Source: Candidatus Nanohalarchaeota archaeon (lineage in GTDB: Archaea; EX4484-52; B79-G9). Taken from it: DNA of 18,179 nucleotides. The stretch is from assembly GCA_030594795.1 (NCBI GenBank), contig JAUVEK010000009.1:1-18179 (forward strand), in the 5' to 3' direction. Positions within the stretch are counted from its first letter, which is position 1; every line of letters begins with the position of its first letter. Position numbers and translations under genes: made by a program. Under the pieces are notes generated by a model. It made no database searches. It had not been told where the DNA came from and saw only the letters and a list, made by a program, of their open reading frames with translations. Positions 6,824-13,527 of the stretch are shown here, one piece after another.

Positions 6824-7975
6824 ATGGCTATAACCCGTGAAATTATTCAGAAACTTCAGAAACGAGATGGTAATAGATGCTCTATTTGTGGGGAAGAGAA
6901 TGTTCTGCTTCATGTTCATCACATTAAACCCATTAGCCAAGGCGGTGGTACCAGTTTAAAGAACCTAATATTACTCTGTCCAAATTGTCATGTAAATATT
7001 CACGAAAAACGAGAGTTACGCGAATTTGAATTTGTCAACTATCTCTTTCAACTTCTTAAGCGAAGTGAAAAATTCCGGAATGTCAGAACTGAAGCAGAAT
7101 TAGGTAAAGAAAGACATTTTCGGGCGGATTTGGTAGCAGAGGAGAAAGTCAATGGGCAATGGCAGAAAATTATAGTTGAATGCAAAGTACAAAGCTCATT
7201 TACAATGCATAGAATACGTAATATCTTTGCACAAATAGAGTCATATCGTAAATATGTTGATCAGGCAAGACTTGTTTTTGCATTTCCGGGGGAATTGTCC
7301 CTCACAGCACGTTCAGCTTTCAAAAATTTTGATATTAAAATTTGGGATTTAGCGTATTTATCAAATAACTTTCAACAGGAGATTCCAGAGATCCCGCATC
7401 CGATTCTTCAAGCTATGTTGATGGCAACAAGACCAACTCTTGCAAGATCACCAGAAGAGCGTCTTATACAAGAATTGAAGTTATGCAATCCCGGAATGAA
7501 AGATTGGGCAAAATATCAGAAATTGGTGGGCTCAATCTTAGAAAGATTATTCTGTCCTCCACTATCAACTCCAATCTCAGAATTCTCTGATGCTTCGAAA
7601 GTTAATCGTAGAGATTTCATCCTTCCGAATTATGCTGAAGATGGATTCTGGGCATTTGTCCGTTCTCGATATTCGGCCGATTACATTGTTGCAGATGCAA
7701 AGAACCATTCTGGGAAAGTTAAGAAGCTGGATGTGTTACAAATTTCGAATTATTTAAAACAACATGGAGCAGGTATGTTTGGTTTAATAATATGTAGAAA
7801 TGGAGGCGACCGTAGTTGCACACATACTTTACGAGAGATATGGGCTATTGATAAGAAACTCATAATTGTTTTAACAGACGATGATATTGAGCAAATGCTT
7901 TTAACAAGGTCTTCTGGAGCACAATCCGAGACCATTATCAGACAAAAAATAGAGGAATTTCGATTAACCCTATAA
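6824..7975 (+). CDS. HNH nuclease fused to two restriction-endonuclease-like segments (cassette 2)
   Basis: Soluble 383-residue protein with three nuclease-like parts. Residues about 1-62 are an HNH domain: zinc cysteines C19/C22 and C52/C55, the VHHI motif with H32/H33, N47, and H56/H60. Residues about 95-185 look like a PD-(D/E)XK fold: D102 in FRADLV, then VECK with E119 and K121, followed by an Arg/Gln-rich helix typical of Mrr-like enzymes. Residues about 235-355 hold a second such pattern: D264 in RRDFILPN, then VADAKN with D291 and K293, then a strand FGLIICR. It is the single gene of cassette 2. Likely a DNA-targeting nuclease, perhaps a modification-dependent restriction enzyme, but target and activity are inferred. 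No partner methylase is present. It is A/T-rich compared with the flanks. Confidence 0.8.
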   Translation: MAITREIIQKLQKRDGNRCSICGEENVLLHVHHIKPISQGGGTSLKNLILLCPNCHVNIHEKRELREFEFVNYLFQLLKRSEKFRNVRTEAELGKERHFRADLVAEEKVNGQWQKIIVECKVQSSFTMHRIRNIFAQIESYRKYVDQARLVFAFPGELSLTARSAFKNFDIKIWDLAYLSNNFQQEIPEIPHPILQAMLMATRPTLARSPEERLIQELKLCNPGMKDWAKYQKLVGSILERLFCPPLSTPISEFSDASKVNRRDFILPNYAEDGFWAFVRSRYSADYIVADAKNHSGKVKKLDVLQISNYLKQHGAGMFGLIICRNGGDRSCTHTLREIWAIDKKLIIVLTDDDIEQMLLTRSSGAQSETIIRQKIEEFRLTL

Positions 7976-8003
7976 TGTTTCGTTTAATAGATAACTTGAC
8001 AGC

Positions 8004-8086
8004 GCTTAACACGGCGTAAAAGATTACGCTTCGCTCCGTCCAAATTCTGCCTACGCAGAACTTCTTTTACATCGGAAACGTTAAAT
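8004..8086 (+). other. attC-like recombination site closing cassette 2 (best of the three)
   Basis: GCTTAAC (8004-8010) matches RYYYAAC exactly and GTTAAAT (8080-8086) matches GTTRRRY exactly. Inside, GTAAAAGA (8016-8023) and TCTTTTAC (8063-8070) form an 8-base perfect stem with unequal unpaired spacers to the outer boxes. The apical region contains GCGTAA-AAGA-TTACGC (8014-8029, an alternative fold) and TTCTGC-CTAC-GCAGAA (8045-8060). The 83-base length and two-box arms match known attC sites. It starts 28 bases after the preceding stop codon. Confidence 0.75.
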
Positions 8087-8169
8087 TCGATATTTTGCAA
8101 CCAACAAAAGAACCTATTCAATTAAAGTCCAAGCATATTTTTTTAAAAGAATGAAATTAATCTCTATTT

Positions 8170-8985
8170 ATGAATGAAACTGAGTTTGAAAAATGGTGTA
8201 GCTTAAAAGAACCAAAATTAACGAGATACAAAAGATTGGACACTCTAGGTGGTGTTGCTGGTTTTTATATAATAATACCACTTTTCTTATTAATGGCATA
8301 TTCGTTTGATTATGCCTCATCAACGATATTCCATCTCAACTTAGCCGATTGGTCATTGACGGTAATTTATTTCTTTTTTTTTACAATAGCAGTATACATA
8401 TTAACTGAAATAAGTTCCCTTCCTATGACGAGACTTGAATTCTTATCTTGTCTGCTAAATAAAATTTCGAAAGAAATAAAATTTTGTAAGAGTAATGAAG
8501 ATAAACAAGAATTGAAGAAATATATAAATCTGTTGAAAAAACATGCAAAAGTTGAACTAGAGTTCCCAGATATAAATTTATTTCAGAAAAATGTCGAAGA
8601 ACAAAGGAGATTTTACCAGTTATTCGAAAGACTACCTCACCGTATAGAATATAAATTAGAGAGCAATTCCCTAAATGATGTTTTTGTAAATGATCTAAAA
8701 AAATTTGCATATTACTTAAACTCAGACCATATTGATAAGGTTGAACTGATTGAAAAAATAACCAAAGAAAACCCTGAACAATCAAAAGAGAAACCAAATC
8801 CTTTTGTAATATTATATAAAAGAATATGTACCAACAATATTTCGAAATTGGTGACTATAATAATATTGCTAATTCTGATTTTTTATTTTGTTGTATATTC
8901 ATATATGGGCTTCGAAAAGAATACTGTATTAATCTCTTGGGTAACGCTTGTTGGTGTCTCAGCGTACATCATATTTAAGAAATGA
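8170..8985 (+). CDS. Four-helix membrane protein of unknown function (cassette 3)
   Basis: Protein of 271 residues that I do not recognise. Hydrophobic segments at about 26-46 and 62-80 are followed by a charged, probably cytoplasmic region (about 85-222, rich in Lys/Glu and predicted helical). Two further hydrophobic segments lie at about 227-248 and 253-269, and the protein ends in KK. This 2TM-loop-2TM layout is common among membrane effectors and among many unrelated proteins. It is the sole gene of cassette 3, strongly A/T-rich, and starts 89 bases into the cassette without a recognisable Shine-Dalgarno. An 8-codon open frame (ATG at 8151, stop at 8175-8177) overlaps its start. No function is proposed beyond possible membrane-level action alongside the two neighbouring cassette genes. 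Confidence 0.75.
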   Translation: MNETEFEKWCSLKEPKLTRYKRLDTLGGVAGFYIIIPLFLLMAYSFDYASSTIFHLNLADWSLTVIYFFFFTIAVYILTEISSLPMTRLEFLSCLLNKISKEIKFCKSNEDKQELKKYINLLKKHAKVELEFPDINLFQKNVEEQRRFYQLFERLPHRIEYKLESNSLNDVFVNDLKKFAYYLNSDHIDKVELIEKITKENPEQSKEKPNPFVILYKRICTNNISKLVTIIILLILIFYFVVYSYMGFEKNTVLISWVTLVGVSAYIIFKK

Positions 8986-8994
8986 TATTTGGCT

Positions 8995-9064
8995 GCAGAA
9001 TACTCTTCGCCAGCCCTTCGGGACACTGCCTTCGGCAACGTCGTATATGCTGGGAACGTTATGC
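8995..9064 (+). other. Degenerate attC-like site closing cassette 3
   Basis: The right end carries AACGTTATGC with the core GTTATGC at 9058-9064. GCAGAATAC (8995-9003) pairs imperfectly with GTATATGC (9043-9050). Two small hairpins, CCC-TTC-GGG (9014-9022) and TGCC-TTC-GGCA, occupy the tip, as in many bacterial attC sites. A clear facing AAC box at the expected distance to the left is missing, so the left outer arm is degenerate or I have misplaced it. Confidence 0.5.
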
Positions 9065-9177
9065 GCCACACACCAAAAAACAAAAAAGAATACACCGATG
9101 TACTACAGGAGCGCCAGAACACATTAACACCATCGCAGTCACCCAGGATAAAAAAACTATTAAAAGACTTAAGCTGA
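9061..9177 (+). pseudogene. 3' remnant of a small ORF possibly split by the cassette array
   Basis: Right after the last core site an open frame encodes 38 residues (MRHTPKNKKEYTDV... ending IKKLLKDLS) with flank-like codon use. Joining G4810 to T9059, the expected product of array excision, puts it in frame with nine codons starting at the ATG at 4783 and makes a continuous 48-codon frame. The protein is basic and unrecognised. No ribosome binding site or TATA box clearly serves ATG 4783. It may be chance or a genuine interrupted gene. Confidence 0.3.
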
Positions 9178-9190
9178 CGTTTTCTCAGAA

Positions 9191-9216
9191 GATAATACCT
9201 ATAGATAATACCTATA
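9191..9216 (+). repeat. 13-base perfect tandem duplication in the polB promoter
   Basis: GATAATACCTATA occurs twice head-to-tail (9191-9203 and 9204-9216). The second copy leads directly into TATAAAAA. It duplicates part of the presumed TATA region and the upstream element. Confidence 0.9.
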
Positions 9217-9219
9217 AAA
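9213..9219 (+). promoter_or_regulatory. TATA box of polB, leaderless arrangement
   Basis: TATAAAA lies 23-29 bases before the ATG at 9242 and no Shine-Dalgarno is present (CAACAACAATC precedes the ATG). This spacing places transcription initiation at or next to the start codon, as in leaderless archaeal mRNAs, and supports 9242 over the internal ATG at 9275. Confidence 0.65.
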
Positions 9220-9241
9220 ACTTACAATTCCAACAACAATC

Positions 9242-11719
9242 ATGCCCTCGCGCGACAAGCACAGTAAATACAACATGCTCCTCATCGATGCAGACTATAC
9301 CCTCATCGACGGCGCCCCTGTAGTCCGCCTCTACGGCCGCGCAAAGGACGGCCGCTCAATAGTGGCATTCGACAAGACATTTGAGCCCTACTTCTATGTC
9401 CTCCCAAAATCCCTGCCCGCCCTCAGGAAAAAGCTCGAAAAGCTCAAATTTTTAGATAATGGTGAAGAGATTACAGTAAAGAGAGCAGAACCTGAAAAGC
9501 AAACGCTTGGAATATCAAAAACAAACCTCCTGAAAGTCTTCTGCCACCTGCCCGGGCATGTCCCGAAAGTAAAAGATGCGATAAAAGACTGGCCGGAACT
9601 CAAAAAAAGATTCGAGTTCGACATCCTCTTCTTTCGCAGATATCTCATGGACAAAAAGCTGCTGCCAATGACATTCACAGAAGTCACTGGCGCAGAAATA
9701 AGAGACACTCTCGCTGGCACTGTAGACTGCGACATCCCTGTCCTTGCATCATCATTCAAAAAATCAAAAGCAGAGGATTACACCCCCAAAGTACTCGCAT
9801 TTGACCTCGAGACAATGCAGGAAGGCGCATCGCAGAAAATAATCCTTGCAAGCATCTACACAAGCTCTGGCTACAAAAAAGTACTGGGATATGAAAAAGA
9901 CAACTATCCCCATTCAATAACACTCAAAGACGAAAAACAGCTGATACAAAAACTCATAGAGATAATAAAACAGCAGGACCCGGACTTCATCGTAACCTAC
10001 AACGGCGACACATTCGACATGCCTGTACTTCGCGACCGCTCAAAAAAATACAGCATAAACCTGGACCTCGGTCGCGACAGGCGCGAAGTCATCTTCCAGG
10101 CAAAAGGCCGCGCAACACCCGCAGTAACCCGCGGCCGCGTCCATATCGACATCTACCAGTTCATCTCAGTCATCATGAGGGCAACCATAAAATCTGAGGT
10201 CATGACACTTGACGCAGTCGCAAATGAGCTTTTAGGCGAGCGCAAAAAAGAAATGACCTGGGACCAGATGAAAGAAAACTGGCTGCACAAGAAAAACCTC
10301 GACAAATTCGCAGAATACTGCCTCCACGACTCGCGCCTCACATTAAAGCTGTCAAATCTCATTCTCCCAAACATCTTCGCACTCTCGCGCCTCACAGGCC
10401 AGGTCCCGGGAGACGTATGCAGGATGACATACGGTCAGCTTGTCGAATCATACGCAATGAGAATGGCCTCGGAAATGAGCATAATCATCCCGAACAGGCC
10501 CACGAGAGAAGCAATAGAGGAGCGCCGCAAAATCAACGCTTTTGTCGGCGCATTCGTTGTGGAGCCGAAACCAGGCCTCCACGAGAACATAGCAGTATTT
10601 GACTTCCGCTCACTGTACCCGTCAATCATCATATCCCACAACATTGACCCCGAAACCATAATGTGCTCATGCTGCAAAAAAGCAAAGAAAAATCGTGTGC
10701 CGGGTACGGACTATCACTTCTGCACAAAAAAAGCAGGCTTCATCCCGGAAGTCCTGAACGACCTCATCGACAAAAGAGTGCGCATAAAAAAGAAAATGAA
10801 AACCATCCTGCAAGGCACTGAAGAATACACAGACCTTTATGCGCAGCAGTATGCCCTGAAAACCGTCTCAAACGCATTCTACGGCTACCTCGGGTTCTCA
10901 GGCTCGAGATGGTACCGCCGCGAATGCGGCGAATCAGTCACAGCATACGGGAGGTACTACATCCACAAAGTGATAGATCTCGCAGAAACCCATGGCTTCG
11001 AAGTGGTCTACGGCGATACTGACAGCGTCTTTTTGAAACTCACAGATACTGAATCAGACATAACCCCGGCAGCAAAAAAATACCTCAAAGACGTCAACAG
11101 CAAACTTCCAGGCATAATGGAGCTGGAATTCGAAGGCACATTCAGGCGCGGCATCTTTGTCCGCAAAAAGACCGGCACGGGCGGGGCAAAAAAACGCTAT
11201 GCGCTCATAGACGAGAAAGGCAACCTCACGATAAGAGGCTTTGAAAAAGTAAGAAGGGACTGGTCAAAGCTTGCAAAAGACACGCAGGAAAAAGTTCTGA
11301 AGCTTGTTTTAACCGACAAAGTTGATGAAGCAGTCTCATACGTAAAAGACATTGTTGAGCGCCTGAAAACAGGAAAAGTGCCGCTTGAAGAGCTCGGCAT
11401 CTACACATCAGTAAAAAGGGAGCTCAAAAACTACGAGCAGATCGGCCCTCATGTGGCAGCAGCGAAAAAAGCAGAAGAAAGAGGAATAAAAATAGCCCCC
11501 GGCCAGACCATCCAATACATAATAACAAGCGGCCCGGGAAGCATATCAGACAGGGCATACCTGATACAGTTTGCGAAAGGCTACGATAAGGACTACTACA
11601 TAAAAAAGCAGGTGGTTCCGGCGGCAATGCGCGCTCTCTCAGTATTCGGCATAACTGAAGACGAACTCACAGGCAGCGGCAAACAGACAGGCCTTTCCAT
11701 GTTTGCGCGCAAGTCATGA
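9242..11719 (+). CDS. polB: Replicative DNA polymerase, family B
   Basis: DNA-directed DNA polymerase with 3'-5' proofreading, 825 residues, slightly longer than the roughly 775-residue Pyrococcus enzymes. The N-terminal domain has the archaeal look (LIDADYTLIDGAPVVRLYG). Exonuclease motifs: Exo I D188/E190 (FDLET), Exo II N254-D259 (YNGDTFD), Exo III Y359-D363 (YCLHD). Polymerase motifs: A DFRSLYPSI starting at D454, B KTVSNAFYG starting at K540, C YGDTDS with D592/D594. All catalytic residues are present and no intein interrupts motifs A, B or C. The C-terminus QTGLSMFA (815-822) fits a PCNA-interacting peptide. TATAAAA 23-29 bases upstream of the start indicates a leaderless transcript. 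It stands immediately right of the cassette array and upstream of a surface-protein gene with its own promoter. Confidence 0.97.
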   Translation: MPSRDKHSKYNMLLIDADYTLIDGAPVVRLYGRAKDGRSIVAFDKTFEPYFYVLPKSLPALRKKLEKLKFLDNGEEITVKRAEPEKQTLGISKTNLLKVFCHLPGHVPKVKDAIKDWPELKKRFEFDILFFRRYLMDKKLLPMTFTEVTGAEIRDTLAGTVDCDIPVLASSFKKSKAEDYTPKVLAFDLETMQEGASQKIILASIYTSSGYKKVLGYEKDNYPHSITLKDEKQLIQKLIEIIKQQDPDFIVTYNGDTFDMPVLRDRSKKYSINLDLGRDRREVIFQAKGRATPAVTRGRVHIDIYQFISVIMRATIKSEVMTLDAVANELLGERKKEMTWDQMKENWLHKKNLDKFAEYCLHDSRLTLKLSNLILPNIFALSRLTGQVPGDVCRMTYGQLVESYAMRMASEMSIIIPNRPTREAIEERRKINAFVGAFVVEPKPGLHENIAVFDFRSLYPSIIISHNIDPETIMCSCCKKAKKNRVPGTDYHFCTKKAGFIPEVLNDLIDKRVRIKKKMKTILQGTEEYTDLYAQQYALKTVSNAFYGYLGFSGSRWYRRECGESVTAYGRYYIHKVIDLAETHGFEVVYGDTDSVFLKLTDTESDITPAAKKYLKDVNSKLPGIMELEFEGTFRRGIFVRKKTGTGGAKKRYALIDEKGNLTIRGFEKVRRDWSKLAKDTQEKVLKLVLTDKVDEAVSYVKDIVERLKTGKVPLEELGIYTSVKRELKNYEQIGPHVAAAKKAEERGIKIAPGQTIQYIITSGPGSISDRAYLIQFAKGYDKDYYIKKQVVPAAMRALSVFGITEDELTGSGKQTGLSMFARKS

Positions 11720-11750
11720 CATGATTCCACCAGAGATTAAACTTTTAAAA

Positions 11751-11760
11751 ATTATATATA
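11751..11760 (+). promoter_or_regulatory. TATA box for surface-protein gene at 11784
   Basis: ATTATATATA lies 24-33 bases before the ATG at 11784. Together with the signal peptide that begins at that codon, it favours 11784 over the upstream in-frame TTG (11703) and ATG (11721). Confidence 0.6.
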
Positions 11761-11783
11761 CTACAGTCACTACAATTATAGTC

Positions 11784-13457
11784 ATGCTTGGCAAGATATC
11801 TATTTTAGTGTCATTTATCTTTGCGCTCATCATGTGTTTCGGGTCATCTTATGCAGCCCAGGATAATGACTTATTCTACTCCGGCGACGTTACATACGAC
11901 ATCAAAAACACCTACAATGCCGGAGACAATATAGAAACCACTCTGACTGTCGCCAACAAGGAAAAATTCCCCTTAATCGATGCTTATGTCATTGTAGATA
12001 TCACACAAGGCTGCGAAAACCCGACATACCCTTCACAGGACTCAGATTGCGACAATGTCTTTTTCGAGGAAATCATAAGGAATCTGAACATTGACCCCCT
12101 CTCACAAGTGTCCATCCCATTTTCTTACAAGCTCCCGCCTGACCTCAAAAGCGGGACATACAGGATGGATGTGTACCTGAGGACCAAAAAGACACCAATG
12201 CTTGGCATGGCGCATATCTTTCTCTCCGGGAGGCATAGCTCTTTCAAAGTAACCGGTTCTGGTACAGAACCGTCTGTTAAGATACTCAGGACTCAGACAG
12301 AAATATTGGACACAACGGGTCCGGTAGGGCCGCCTGCAGAACCATCATCAAAAGTAACAGGCTCTGTTTTTATCGAAAACTCAAAAACATCACAAGTTGA
12401 CGGTCTTTCCCTCTTTGTCGGAGTATGCTCATGGGACGATACTGGCTGTGAAAGCTATATATGGAAAAATACATACCCGTTTTCAATCACTGCCTCTGAG
12501 ACAAAGAAGATTGACTTTTCTTTCAATGCCCCGAAAAAACCAGATGCTTACGCTGTGAGGCTTGAGGTAAAGGACAAAAACGGGGAAACAAAATCACTTT
12601 ACAGGAGCAGGTTAATCGTTACCGGCAAGACCGCAAAAATCAGAAAGCTGTGGATTGGCAAAAGGTATTATAATGCCGACGAAACAGTTGAAATCAATAC
12701 AATGCTCTTCGGGTCGCCGGACCATTACACATACCCCGTTGTGAACAATGCGAACTTGCTGGTGTCACTCAGAGACCTGAACAATGGCAAAACCGTTTTT
12801 CAAAATACAGAAGTGATACCCGAACTTTCAACAGATGCAGGGCTTATCTCTAAGAAATTTGAATTTGTGAGTAAAAGCGCACTTAGCAGATTCGAAGTAT
12901 GTGCCCAAATCACTTCAGAAAACAACGGGATTTATGACCGGCACTGCATCGAAGTAGATTCAGCCAAATTCTCTTCAAATGTGCGCAAATACAGCCTGAA
13001 CGAAAAGAAGTTTGATACTGAAACCATGAAATTCAGCGCAAACTTATGCGTGGCCGACGGCTCAGACATGCCTGTACCTGCCAATCTCGGAATTGACATT
13101 ACAGACCTTAACAACCGCAACTCTGTCATGTCCGACAAACTCAATATCAATAAATGTTCCCCTCTTGAATTCACGTTCAAATCAGGGACAGATTACAGGA
13201 TGCTCATAAATGACGAAGATGTCAACAGGCAGTACAGGTTTGAATTTACCTCTCCGATAACAGAGAAAAGCGGACATCCGGGGGAAAATGAGAAAGACGA
13301 AAAAGATGAAGATGACAAGAAAGACGAAGACAAGAATTATCTTATCATTGCAGCAATCGCAGTTGTCTTAATTGCAGTCATTTTGGCTTATGTTTACAGG
13401 AGAATAAAAAATCATGACACTTTATGTCAAGCTTTTGAACTTCGTTCAAAATCATGA
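11784..13457 (+). CDS. Secreted surface protein with C-terminal membrane anchor
   Basis: Type I cell-surface protein, 557 residues from this start. A signal peptide (MLGKISILVSFIFALIMCFGSSYAA) is followed by an ectodomain of beta-rich, Ig/CARDB-like character. Phrases such as YNAGDNIETTLTVANKEKFPL and YNADETVEINTML recur, typical of domains that bind or space ligands outside the cell. Then come a highly acidic/basic linker (about 498-517, Lys/Asp/Glu only for long runs), one membrane helix (YLIIAAIAVVLIAVILAYVY) and a short cytoplasmic tail. Scattered cysteine pairs suggest disulfides. I do not recognise the family, and no enzymatic motif is seen. The frame extends upstream into polB through a TTG at 11703, but the TATA box and signal peptide argue for 11784. 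The last 14 codons fall in a direct-repeat/hairpin patch that may be a later change. Confidence 0.8.
   Translation: MLGKISILVSFIFALIMCFGSSYAAQDNDLFYSGDVTYDIKNTYNAGDNIETTLTVANKEKFPLIDAYVIVDITQGCENPTYPSQDSDCDNVFFEEIIRNLNIDPLSQVSIPFSYKLPPDLKSGTYRMDVYLRTKKTPMLGMAHIFLSGRHSSFKVTGSGTEPSVKILRTQTEILDTTGPVGPPAEPSSKVTGSVFIENSKTSQVDGLSLFVGVCSWDDTGCESYIWKNTYPFSITASETKKIDFSFNAPKKPDAYAVRLEVKDKNGETKSLYRSRLIVTGKTAKIRKLWIGKRYYNADETVEINTMLFGSPDHYTYPVVNNANLLVSLRDLNNGKTVFQNTEVIPELSTDAGLISKKFEFVSKSALSRFEVCAQITSENNGIYDRHCIEVDSAKFSSNVRKYSLNEKKFDTETMKFSANLCVADGSDMPVPANLGIDITDLNNRNSVMSDKLNINKCSPLEFTFKSGTDYRMLINDEDVNRQYRFEFTSPITEKSGHPGENEKDEKDEDDKKDEDKNYLIIAAIAVVLIAVILAYVYRRIKNHDTLCQAFELRSKS
13407..13457 (+). repeat. 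Direct repeats flanking a hairpin at the gene's 3' end
   Basis: AAAATCATGA occurs at 13407-13416 and 13448-13457. Between and partly overlapping them is a perfect 8-base stem with a 3-base loop, TTTTGAAC-TTC-GTTCAAAA (13433-13451). The stop codon is the end of the second repeat. It may act as an mRNA 3' element or be the trace of a 41-base duplication/insertion that altered the last codons of the surface protein. Confidence 0.6.
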
Positions 13458-13499
13458 AAATTTCGGTTAGATTGAGGCATTTTCAGGCTTTTTATCCTG

Positions 13500-13510
13500 A
13501 TATACTTTAT
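13500..13510 (+). promoter_or_regulatory. TATA box for Cys-rich surface-protein gene
   Basis: ATATACTTTAT lies 18-28 bases before the ATG at 13528, close to leaderless spacing. GGTGA at 13530-13534 is inside the frame and could instead serve a TTG at 13540, so the exact start is not settled. Confidence 0.5.
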
Positions 13511-13527
13511 GAACAATATGATAAAAA

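Larger units (their letters stand above)
4811..9058 (+). mobile_element. Three-cassette integron-like array without integrase (CALIN)
   Basis: Three consecutive units each hold one plus-strand ORF followed by an attC-like imperfect palindrome. Recombination-point boundaries (G^TT) give cassette 1 as 4811-6780, cassette 2 as 6781-8080 and cassette 3 as 8081-9058. The closing core sites are GTTAAGC, GTTAAAT and GTTATGC; the first two match GTTRRRY exactly. ORFs begin 34, 43 and 89 bases into their cassettes, and the first ORF's stop codon lies inside its attC, as is usual for cassettes. Composition differs from the flanks: a hand count gives 16 G+C of 60 at 5401-5460 against 31 of 60 at 10501-10560 in polB. 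No tyrosine recombinase gene is in the window. The structure is seen; mobility and bacterial origin are inferred. Confidence 0.72.

Noticed and set aside
4811..9058. Insertion sequence or transposon as explanation for the foreign block
   Set aside because: No transposase or recombinase gene, no terminal inverted repeats at the block ends, and three internal attC-like boundaries fit cassettes better.
8989..9060. 5' half of a 62-codon open frame continuing to 9177
   Set aside because: This half is attC palindrome; only the part after 9058 could be original host sequence, so only 9061-9177 is listed as a remnant.
8982..9323. 113-codon plus-strand open frame overlapping the cassette-3 stop and the polB start
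   Set aside because: It runs through the attC hairpins, the promoter duplication and the start of polB; its composition changes along its length and it has no family resemblance.
10417..10677. Short open frames on both strands within polB, and similar ones inside argG, argH, acdA and the surface genes
   Set aside because: They lie wholly inside well-supported genes, lack start signals and resemble no family; they are frame shadows.
10595..11040. Intein insertion in polB
   Set aside because: Motifs A, B and C are contiguous and at normal spacing, and no intein splice motifs are present.
11703..11783. Longer start (TTG 11703 or ATG 11721) for the first surface protein
   Set aside because: The TTG would overlap polB by 17 bases and bury the signal peptide; the TATA box at 11751-11760 and the signal-peptide start support 11784.
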